Below are positions 17,200 through 23,645 of a stretch of DNA of 64,000 bases, in pieces (position 1 is the first letter of the stretch; every line of letters begins with the position of its first letter). A program made the translations under genes and the position numbers. The stretch is from an uncultured Eubacterium sp. (GTDB taxonomy: Bacteria; Bacillota; Clostridia; Lachnospirales; Lachnospiraceae). The stretch spans positions 1 through 64,000 of the forward strand of contig CAJTZX010000012.1 of the NCBI GenBank assembly GCA_910584345.1, read 5' to 3'. The notes under the pieces were generated by a model. That model was not told the origin of the DNA. It was given only the letters and a program-made list of their open reading frames with translations, and did no database searches.

Positions 17200-19236
17200 A
17201 TGAGTTGTTACTATAAAGAAAAACGGATGTTGTATGGAGGGGATTATAATCCGGAACAGTGGCCAAAAGAGGTTTGGGAAGAGGATATGCGGCTGATGGC
17301 GCAGGCGCATATCAATATCGTGACAGTAAATGTATTCAGCTGGGCGGCGCTGCAGCCGGATGAGGATACCTATGATTTTACGAAACTGGATGCTATTATG
17401 GAACTGGTGCGGGCAAATGGGATGAAAGTGTGTCTGGCGACTTCTACAGGAGCGCATCCGGCATGGATGGCAAGAAAACATCCAGATATCCTCAGAACAG
17501 AAAAGAACGGGATGAAACGAAAGTTTGGAGGACGGCATAATTCCTGTCCGAATAGTCCGACCTATCGGAAATATGCGCCAAAACTGGCCGAAAAACTGGC
17601 AGAGCGGTATCGGGATTTTGATAATATTGTGGCATGGCATATATCCAATGAATTTGGAGGAGAATGTTATTGTGAAAATTGTGAAAAAGCGTTTCGGAAA
17701 TGGCTGAAAGATACATACGGTTCGATCGAAGAGGTAAACCGCAGTTTTGATACGGCTTTTTGGGGGCATACATTTTATGAGTGGGAGGATATTGTACTGC
17801 CGAACCTCTTGAGTGAGCATTTTATCGATGGCGCAACGGGGCAGGAGCGTACGATGTTCCAGGGGATTTCGCTTGATTATATGCGTTTTATTTCAGACAG
17901 CATGTTAGAGTGTTTTCAGCTGGAATATGATGCGATTAAAAAGTTTACACCGGATCTTCCGATTACAACGAATCTGATGGCTGCCTATAAAGGGCTGGAT
18001 TATCAGAAATGGGCGAGATCTATGGATTTTGTATCCTGGGATAATTATCCTGTGCCATCGGACAGTCCGGCTATGACAGCGTTTCGCCACGATCTGATGC
18101 GTGGGCTGTATGGACAAAAGCCGTTTGTACTGATGGAACAGACTCCAAGTGTGACGAACTGGCAGCCATATAACCGTCTGAAACGGCCGGGTGAGATGCG
18201 GCTGTTAAGCTGGCAGGCTGTAGCGCATGGTGCGGATGCGATACAGTTTTTCCAGATACGCAGGAGCATTGGAGCATGTGAAAAATACCATGGAGCAGTC
18301 ATCGATCATGCAGGCCGGGCAGACACAAGGGTGTTTCGAGAAGTGACACAGCTGGGGGAAGAGATTCAGAATGTTGGCGGACTGTTTTTGGATGGAAAGA
18401 CGCCGGCCAGGGTTGCGATCTTGTTCGACTGGGATAACTGGTGGGCAGTGGAGTATTCTGCAGGACCGAGTGTGCGTATGAAATATTTGGATACGGTGCA
18501 GGACTTTTATCAGGCGGCATTCGCATTAAATGTTCCGATAGATATTATCAGTACAAAAGATGCTCTGGATGATTATCAGGTAGTCATTGCACCACTGCTG
18601 TATATGGTAAAAAGAGGCTATGAGCAAAAGCTGCAGGATTATGTAAAGAAGGGCGGTACATTTGTAACATCTTATTTCAGCGGCATTGTAGATGAGCATG
18701 ATCTTGTGGATGACGGCGGTTATCCGGGCAGGCTGCGGGAGCTGCTTGGCATTTGGGTAGAAGAAAACGATGCGCTTCCGCAAGGAGAACAAAATGCTTT
18801 TTCGTACTGCGGCAGGCGGCATCCGGCAGATATTTTGTGTGATTTGATGCATCTGGAAGGTGCGGAAGCGTTAGGTATGTATGAAGAAGATTTTTATGCA
18901 GGTATGCCGGCACTTACCGTGCATCCGTATGGGGAAGGAAAAGCTTATTACATTGGAACGCATTCGGATGAAGAGTTTTATCAGACATTTTTAGACAGGC
19001 TGTTTTTACAGACAGGAGTGCAGTCCGTACAGCAGACGCCATTTGGTGTAGAGGCGGCTGTCAGAGAAAATGCAAATGGGACATATCTGTTTTTACTGAA
19101 TCATACGACAGAGAAAAAGACGGTTGTATTGGAAGGAGATTATGAAGATTTACTGGAAGGATGCAGCTGTAATTGTCACGACGAAATTGTGTTGGAGAAA
19201 AAAGGAGTACGGCTGTTAAGGAGGATTCATAAATGA
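17200..19236 (+). CDS. GH42 beta-galactosidase
   Basis: 678 residues, the normal size. It opens with LYGGDYNPEQWP, typical of GH42. The acid/base Glu151 lies in ISNEFGG and the nucleophile Glu313 in LMEQTPS. A Cys group C-Y-C-x-x-C follows Glu151, matching the zinc site of many GH42 enzymes. There is no signal peptide, so it acts inside the cell on imported galactosides, possibly galacto-oligosaccharides from the GH53 enzymes at 36-40 kb. The start is at 17200 after AAAGGAG; an in-frame ATG at 17116 lies beside the promoter. It overlaps the YesL gene by four bases. Confidence 0.95.
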   Translation: MSCYYKEKRMLYGGDYNPEQWPKEVWEEDMRLMAQAHINIVTVNVFSWAALQPDEDTYDFTKLDAIMELVRANGMKVCLATSTGAHPAWMARKHPDILRTEKNGMKRKFGGRHNSCPNSPTYRKYAPKLAEKLAERYRDFDNIVAWHISNEFGGECYCENCEKAFRKWLKDTYGSIEEVNRSFDTAFWGHTFYEWEDIVLPNLLSEHFIDGATGQERTMFQGISLDYMRFISDSMLECFQLEYDAIKKFTPDLPITTNLMAAYKGLDYQKWARSMDFVSWDNYPVPSDSPAMTAFRHDLMRGLYGQKPFVLMEQTPSVTNWQPYNRLKRPGEMRLLSWQAVAHGADAIQFFQIRRSIGACEKYHGAVIDHAGRADTRVFREVTQLGEEIQNVGGLFLDGKTPARVAILFDWDNWWAVEYSAGPSVRMKYLDTVQDFYQAAFALNVPIDIISTKDALDDYQVVIAPLLYMVKRGYEQKLQDYVKKGGTFVTSYFSGIVDEHDLVDDGGYPGRLRELLGIWVEENDALPQGEQNAFSYCGRRHPADILCDLMHLEGAEALGMYEEDFYAGMPALTVHPYGEGKAYYIGTHSDEEFYQTFLDRLFLQTGVQSVQQTPFGVEAAVRENANGTYLFLLNHTTEKKTVVLEGDYEDLLEGCSCNCHDEIVLEKKGVRLLRRIHK

Positions 19237-19844
19237 ATGCAGGAAAGTTAAATCCGATCATAGACACAATAAATACATTATTTAATTTTGTAGTTCTTAA
19301 TTTTGTGTTTTTGCTGACCTGCCTTCCAATAGTTACCATTGGGTCGGCTATTGCATCCTTATACTATGTGATGATTAAAGAGACGAAAGGAGAAGCAGGA
19401 TATTTAGTACGTCCTTATTCGAGAGAGTTCAGGCGTAATTTAAAAAATGGTACGATAGCGTTTTTGATTTTATTTGGATTAGGAGCTATCCTGCTGTTTA
19501 ATCTGCTTTTCTGGCCTGTGCAGGGAAATAAGATCTCTTTGGTAATTACCGGGGTGTTGGCGGTGATAGGTGTTGTGTGGCTTGTGGTATCACATTATAC
19601 GTATCCGCTGATTGGGAGATTTGTAAATACACCGATAAATTCTATAAAAAACGCATGGGGTCTGGCGCTGCGCAATTTGAAGCAGACGGTTTTTCTGCTG
19701 CTGATAGATGCATGCATTGCCGTGTTTTATTTGTTTTTCCCTCTGAAAATAGTGCTTTTGGCAGTGCCTACATTTGGCTTCGTACTTCCTGCGTATTGGC
19801 GGGCGCATATTTTAGCAAGGGTATTTGAACCTTATGAATCATAA
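19233..19844 (+). CDS. YesL-family (DUF624) membrane protein
   Basis: 203 residues with about five membrane helices. The N-terminal LFNFVVLNFVFLLTCLPIVTIG and Y-x-x-x-x-x-E segments are typical of DUF624, a family found beside sugar-use operons in Firmicutes. Its molecular role is unknown; links to ABC sugar transporters are suggested by neighbourhood. It starts inside the GH42 stop (ATGA), so the pair is one operon. Confidence 0.88.
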   Translation: MNAGKLNPIIDTINTLFNFVVLNFVFLLTCLPIVTIGSAIASLYYVMIKETKGEAGYLVRPYSREFRRNLKNGTIAFLILFGLGAILLFNLLFWPVQGNKISLVITGVLAVIGVVWLVVSHYTYPLIGRFVNTPINSIKNAWGLALRNLKQTVFLLLIDACIAVFYLFFPLKIVLLAVPTFGFVLPAYWRAHILARVFEPYES

Positions 19845-19886
19845 GAAAGATGAATACCTGCTGTTCCTTTGGCAGTTGAAATAACG

Positions 19887-19916
19887 TTGTACGTAAAACT
19901 TCGTTTGTGGTATAAT
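19887..19916 (+). promoter_or_regulatory. Promoter of the tyrosine recombinase
   Basis: TTGTAC (19887-19892), an 18-nt spacer and a perfect TATAAT (19911-19916). The transcript would start near 19923, about 100 nt before the recombinase start. Confidence 0.65.
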
Positions 19917-19960
19917 ATATCTGATCCATCGATCATAACAATGTGCTTTTTATAAAAAGA

Positions 19961-19999
19961 ACGGTAATACGAAATAGATTCGGTATACCGTTTTTTTTT
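19961..19999 (+). terminator. Intrinsic terminator (possible attenuator) inside the recombinase leader
   Basis: ACGGTA-A-TAC (19961-19970) pairs with GTA-TACCGT (19983-19991) with one bulged A and an ~12-nt loop, followed by nine T. It lies after the promoter at 19887-19916 and before the recombinase ribosome site, so most transcripts should stop here unless the hairpin is disrupted. A palindrome CTTTTTATAAAAAG at 19946-19959 precedes it. Confidence 0.6.
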
Positions 20000-20026
20000 G
20001 CGCAAAAGAAAGGGGTATGCATACCA

Positions 20027-20845
20027 ATGAAACAGAAGATGAACAAGTATGAGAATTTTTTAAGGGAAGCTGAGTTATCAGAGTCTACGATCAGCAGTTA
20101 TATGAGGGCTGTAAAGGATTTTAACAATTTTTTGGGTGAAAGAAATCTGGAAAAACAGGTCGTGCTGGAATACAAAAAGCATCTTCAGCAAAAGGGATAT
20201 CAGAGCAGTACCATGAACTTGTATATTATCGCGATTAACAGGTTTGTACGTTACTGCGGAGAAAAACAGGCTGTGATAAAAACTGTGAAATGCCAGAGAC
20301 AGAAAAGTCTGGATAATATTATCAATGAGGAAGATTACAAAAAACTGCTCCAATATGCGCTACAGGCAGGACAGGATAAGTATTATCTGATTATGAAAAC
20401 AATGGCGGTAACAGGTATTCGGGTAAGCGAATTAAGGTGCATCACTAAGAATGCTTTGGAAAAGGGATATACCAGAGTCAATAATAAAGGGAAAATAAGA
20501 GAAATTTATCTCCCGGAAAGTCTTACCGAACAGCTTACCGAGTATTGTCGAAAAGAAGGAATATGTGAGGGCGCCATATTCCGTGGGAACAGCAAGCAGC
20601 CGATCAGCAGAAATGCGGTCTGGAAGATGCTGAGGAAACTTGCAGATCAGGCGGGCGTAGATCAAAAGAAAGTATTTCCGCATAGCTTTAGACATTTCTT
20701 TGCTCTATCTTATATGAAAAAATTCTCAAATATCTTTGAACTTGCCGATATTTTGGGGCATGCCAATTTAGAAACCACTAGAATATATACAACTGCATCC
20801 ATTGAGCAAAAAAGGCAGCGGCTCGAACAGCTGGATATTATGTGA
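20027..20845 (+). CDS. Tyrosine-type site-specific recombinase, probable DNA invertase of the adjacent promoter switch
   Basis: 272 residues, a compact XerC/D-like enzyme. Residues ~1-95 form the SAM-like core-binding domain (NFLREAELSESTISSYMRAVKDF in pieces). The catalytic domain has Arg132 (TGIRVSEL), His219 and Arg222 (HSFRH), His245 (GHANLETT) and nucleophile Tyr254 (TRIYTTAS), so it is complete. The start at 20027 follows AAAGGGG. Its stop lies 10 bp before a 16-bp inverted repeat that flanks 188 bp, and no phage or ICE genes are nearby. This is the arrangement of Lachnospiraceae tyrosine DNA invertases rather than of a prophage integrase. It would flip the switch at 20856-21075. Confidence 0.9.
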   Translation: MKQKMNKYENFLREAELSESTISSYMRAVKDFNNFLGERNLEKQVVLEYKKHLQQKGYQSSTMNLYIIAINRFVRYCGEKQAVIKTVKCQRQKSLDNIINEEDYKKLLQYALQAGQDKYYLIMKTMAVTGIRVSELRCITKNALEKGYTRVNNKGKIREIYLPESLTEQLTEYCRKEGICEGAIFRGNSKQPISRNAVWKMLRKLADQAGVDQKKVFPHSFRHFFALSYMKKFSNIFELADILGHANLETTRIYTTASIEQKRQRLEQLDIM

Positions 20846-20846
20846 A
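20835..20846 (+). repeat. Third recombinase-site-like copy overlapping the recombinase stop codon
   Basis: ATATTATGTGAA here is identical to part of the complement of the right repeat with its flank, and shares ATATTATGTG with the left repeat 18 bp downstream, in the same orientation as the left repeat. It includes the TGA of the recombinase gene. It may be an accessory binding site or an old crossover site. Confidence 0.55.
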
Positions 20847-20855
20847 AGTTAACGC

Positions 20856-20871
20856 AATACAATATTATGTG
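20856..20871 (+). repeat. Left inverted repeat of the invertible segment
   Basis: AATACAATATTATGTG, the exact reverse complement of 21060-21075. The core AATATT is itself palindromic, as expected for a tyrosine-recombinase crossover site with two half-sites. Confidence 0.92.
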
Positions 20872-21012
20872 TAGTTTGTCAACCTTTATCTGTAGAAAAT
20901 ATGAAAAAAGTAAACGAATTATTTTTGGAGGCTACTAAAGTCATACATGATATTGTTTGTCAGCAGAAAATTTATTAAAACAGATCAGATTTTTAAATTG
21001 GTGTCTCTGCCT

Positions 21013-21047
21013 AAGCCTTGTTCCACGCTGCAAGGCTTTCGAGCGTG
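21013..21047. other. Interleaved hairpins inside the invertible segment
   Basis: AAGCCTTG (21013-21020) pairs with CAAGGCTT (21031-21038), and CACGCT (21024-21029) pairs with AGCGTG (21042-21047). The two stems interleave in order 1-2-1'-2', giving either alternative hairpins or an H-type pseudoknot in RNA. No T-run follows in either direction. Confidence 0.6.
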
Positions 21048-21059
21048 CAAAATTTGGTT

Positions 21060-21075
21060 CACATAATATTGTATT
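21060..21075 (-). repeat. Right inverted repeat of the invertible segment
   Basis: CACATAATATTGTATT, the exact complement of 20856-20871. It ends at the first base before the 21076 ATG-like triplet, and its last four bases form the start of the predicted -10 element. Confidence 0.92.
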
Positions 21076-21077
21076 AT
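21072..21077 (+). promoter_or_regulatory. -10 element of the switchable toxin-operon promoter
   Basis: TATTAT matches the -10 consensus in five of six positions. It straddles the repeat boundary, so it stays fixed whichever way the segment lies. Only the -35 moves. The transcript would begin near 21084, about 40 nt before the first gene. Confidence 0.7.
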
Positions 21078-21123
21078 GAACATGCATTTAAAAGTCCATA
21101 AAAATGATGAAAGGAGGATAAAA

Positions 21124-21462
21124 ATGAATGTAGATGATATTTTAAAAGAAGTAGAAGATGAAACGATGGATACGATTATTACTTTTACAAATCAGGGTGG
21201 TTATGTGGCAAAGTTCCAGGTCTGGTATAAAGACAAAAATGGAGCGTCAAAACAGCAAAAAGTATCCAGTGTTCCAGTCGGACAGAGTAAGGATATTACG
21301 ATTGAAGCAGGGTCCTCAGATCTGCGTGTAAAAGGAGAAGCTGCGGTGTTTTTTGGCACATGGTCAACGATATTTAATGATAGTATGAAAGTGCCGGTAT
21401 CCACGGAATACATTTCCTATGGGACAACTCTGAACAGAAAATGGAAGAAAGAAATGAAATAG
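21124..21462 (+). CDS. Small protein resembling the C-terminal membrane-binding domain (D4) of cholesterol-dependent cytolysins
   Basis: 112 residues with no signal peptide or membrane helix, predicted all-beta. NQGGYVAKFQVWYKD near residue 22 parallels the GAYVAQYYITWDE segment of thiol-activated cytolysins, and ISYGTTLNRKW at the C-terminus parallels their ISIWGTTLYP segment. The length between is also close to that of the isolated domain (~110 residues). The Trp-rich undecapeptide is not conserved. It may bind the membrane or cap the toxin; that is inference from motif likeness. The start at 21124 follows AAAGGAGG; an in-frame ATG at 21076 sits in the promoter. It is the first gene of the switchable operon and ends 1 bp before the next. 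Confidence 0.6.
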   Translation: MNVDDILKEVEDETMDTIITFTNQGGYVAKFQVWYKDKNGASKQQKVSSVPVGQSKDITIEAGSSDLRVKGEAAVFFGTWSTIFNDSMKVPVSTEYISYGTTLNRKWKKEMK

Positions 21463-21463
21463 T

Positions 21464-22393
21464 ATGGAAAACCTGGAATCAAACAAATTGCTGGCTGAGC
21501 TATGCAGCAGAGAAAAAAACAAAGATGAAGAAAACAGATATGAAAAAAAGAATTTCGCAGATTTGAGCGGATTGCCGATTTCCTGGGAACAGATGAAAAA
21601 AGACTGGGATATGGATGGGCTAATTACGCGCAGAGAGGCGCAATATCTAAGACAGGTACCTGATGAATTTGCTAAGCTAAAAGAACTGTTTCATAATTTA
21701 GAACAAGCAGTATGGGCACCATGCGTAAAAGAAGCGGAAAGGCTGGCAGAGTATGGCAGAAATATAGACGGATATTACAAAGGTCTAGAAGCAGCCATGG
21801 AAGAGCCGGTAGATCTGGTCAGATTAAGAGCGGAAGCGGAAAAGCTGGCTGTAGATGCCAGAGGGAAACAGAACGCAGCTGAAAAGATTACAAAACTTGC
21901 AAGCGGACAAAGAGATGCATGTATCAAAGAAAAAGGGGATTTAAATCAGCTTGTTTGTAATCTGAAAGAAAATCTGATAAAAGAAGAAACGCTGAACGAT
22001 ATGGAGCGCAATATTGAGGAATGGTATCGGATTTTAAAAGAAAAGAAGGCATTGAAAACCGTTTATCAGTCAGATGCCAAAGTGATTCGGACGATGCAGG
22101 GAAATATTCAGCTGGTTGGATTTGAATACAAAAGGCGCAATGAACTTAAGGAATATGTTGCAACTGCAGAGTGCAAAGTGGCTGAAATGACAGAATGGTT
22201 AGATGAGCTGTGCAGTAAATGCGGGCTGTTATGCGGAATCTGGCAGGCGTTGGCAGAGGATATGGCTCAGATAGGAAAGCTTTTGGATGAAGATATTCCC
22301 AAAGCAGAAAATGTTATTCGAGAGTTAGATAGTGATTATTCAAAAGAATTATGGCAAAAAGCATCGGATACGGTAATGCTGTTTCTTAGATAA
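21464..22393 (+). CDS. Helical coiled-coil protein, possible alpha-pore-forming toxin subunit (XaxB-like)
   Basis: 309 residues, almost entirely charged long helices with no signal peptide. No clear membrane hairpin is visible. The C-terminal ~50 residues (IWQALAEDMAQIGKLLDEDI, then KAENVIRELD) run parallel to the end of the next gene's product (IWGSLKDDLGNFQRIVENDI, then KADIFLADLG), so the two are distant relatives. Size, helical make-up and pairing fit the two-component alpha-xenorhabdolysin (XaxAB/YaxAB) group, where this would be the smaller subunit. A related Hbl/Nhe-type tripartite arrangement is possible. It lies 1 bp after the D4-like gene. Confidence 0.5.
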   Translation: MENLESNKLLAELCSREKNKDEENRYEKKNFADLSGLPISWEQMKKDWDMDGLITRREAQYLRQVPDEFAKLKELFHNLEQAVWAPCVKEAERLAEYGRNIDGYYKGLEAAMEEPVDLVRLRAEAEKLAVDARGKQNAAEKITKLASGQRDACIKEKGDLNQLVCNLKENLIKEETLNDMERNIEEWYRILKEKKALKTVYQSDAKVIRTMQGNIQLVGFEYKRRNELKEYVATAECKVAEMTEWLDELCSKCGLLCGIWQALAEDMAQIGKLLDEDIPKAENVIRELDSDYSKELWQKASDTVMLFLR

Positions 22394-22424
22394 CAAAAAA
22401 ATGAGAATAAAAAGGAGTACAAAC

Positions 22425-23645
22425 ATGAGCGAGACAAAGATGGTGAAGGAAGATAAAAAAGAATTAACGATTGCAGGAAGCGGCAACGTGCTGTTAAACG
22501 AAAATGGCGGATTTATTTTAGCAAATACGGATATGGTGGCTTTACAGAGTTATTTGGAGATTGGTAAATGCCTTCCGGTAACAAAAGAAGAGATTAAAGA
22601 AAGATATACGCTCGATGAGGATTACACAGAAGAAGACTTGGCAGAATTTGAAAGTTTAAGACTCGAATATATAGAAATTCAGGAAAACGCACAGCATTTT
22701 TCGGATGTTACATTTCCGAATACAGTCAGTACGGCAAGTGATATTTATCATTATGGCACAAAAGCAGCCAGATATTTAAGCAGTCTTATGAGCATATATG
22801 AAAGGTATGAAGAAGGAATTTATGCCGAAGAGATGGCAAAGAAAAAAATGAGCGGAATTGTAAAAACGCTCAAAAGTGATGCTGCTTCCTATGAGGGACA
22901 TGCAAAGACAGTGCAAGAAGAAATTCGTAAGTTTATTGACCAAATTATAAAGAGTAATTCTGATCTGGAAGTGATTAAGACGAGCTTTTCTGATAAATTT
23001 GAGAAAAATGCAAATTTTAATAACTATGAAAAAATCATGGAGGATTTACGTCAAAGAATCGATCAACTGAATGAAGATTATAATAAAGCAGTCATTGCAG
23101 CGGCAACATCTCCAAGCTATGCATGGATATTCCCGATCGGAACCATTGCGGGCGCGGTCGTAGCAGGCATTTATGGCAGCAAAGCGACTGCGGCAAAGGA
23201 AGCAATTAAAAAGTCAGAGGAAGAAAGAGATAAGCTGTGCAAAGAACATAAAAAGCAGATGGCGTTGCTGGACGACAGCAGGCTTGCCATGAATGCGATT
23301 GATTCGATTGTAAAAAGCGCTGAAGGAGCAGAGCAAACACTTGGAAAGATTGCGGGAATTTGGGGTTCTTTAAAAGACGATCTGGGTAATTTTCAAAGGA
23401 TTGTGGAAAACGATATTGAAAAAGCAGATATATTCCTTGCCGATCTTGGCATAGAGTTTGCGGCAGAGAGCTGGAATGGGATTGCCAGAGTTGCGGATGC
23501 ATACAGAAAAACAGCATATATTAAGGTGAAAAAGAAAGAAGAAATTCTGGAGGAATATAAAGACATAGAAATCTCCTATGATATGACAGAAGAAGATATG
23601 GAACGAGTGATTGCAGAGGTTGAGGGGGAAAATAATGGAAAGTAG
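22425..23645 (+). CDS. Alpha-xenorhabdolysin-family pore-forming toxin subunit (XaxA-like)
   Basis: 406 residues, close to the ~408 of XaxA. Long amphipathic helices surround one hydrophobic segment near residues 225-260 (AAATSPSYAWIFPIG, then TIAGAVVAGIYG), the expected place for the membrane-inserting hairpin of an alpha-pore-forming toxin. The N-terminal part (VALQSYLEIGKCLPVTKEEI) resembles the entry helix of the XaxA/YaxA group. There is no signal peptide. The start at 22425 follows AAAGGAG. Its stop lies 10 bp inside the next gene. It probably acts with the preceding protein on target membranes. Identification is from architecture and local motifs. Confidence 0.6.
   Translation: MSETKMVKEDKKELTIAGSGNVLLNENGGFILANTDMVALQSYLEIGKCLPVTKEEIKERYTLDEDYTEEDLAEFESLRLEYIEIQENAQHFSDVTFPNTVSTASDIYHYGTKAARYLSSLMSIYERYEEGIYAEEMAKKKMSGIVKTLKSDAASYEGHAKTVQEEIRKFIDQIIKSNSDLEVIKTSFSDKFEKNANFNNYEKIMEDLRQRIDQLNEDYNKAVIAAATSPSYAWIFPIGTIAGAVVAGIYGSKATAAKEAIKKSEEERDKLCKEHKKQMALLDDSRLAMNAIDSIVKSAEGAEQTLGKIAGIWGSLKDDLGNFQRIVENDIEKADIFLADLGIEFAAESWNGIARVADAYRKTAYIKVKKKEEILEEYKDIEISYDMTEEDMERVIAEVEGENNGK

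Larger units (their letters stand above)
20856..21075. promoter_or_regulatory. Invertible promoter element (phase-variation switch), in the predicted OFF orientation
   Basis: Two perfect 16-bp inverted repeats enclose 188 bp between the recombinase and the toxin operon. On the minus strand, TTGACA (complement of 20877-20882) lies 5 bp from the left repeat and points at the recombinase. If the segment flips, TTGACA comes to lie 5 bp before the right repeat with exactly 17 nt to TATTAT at 21072-21077. That hexamer uses the last four bases of the repeat plus two bases of fixed flank. In the orientation given here, the -35 position before TATTAT is AAAATT and the outward TTGACA faces TATTGC on the left. 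So the operon should be silent as drawn. No ORF is seen inside. Confidence 0.85.

Noticed and set aside
20027..20845. Reading the tyrosine recombinase as a prophage integrase
   Set aside because: No attachment tRNA, repressor or structural phage genes nearby, and a flanking inverted repeat instead of direct att repeats. The GH24 lysozyme is the only phage-like gene and sits within a toxin operon.
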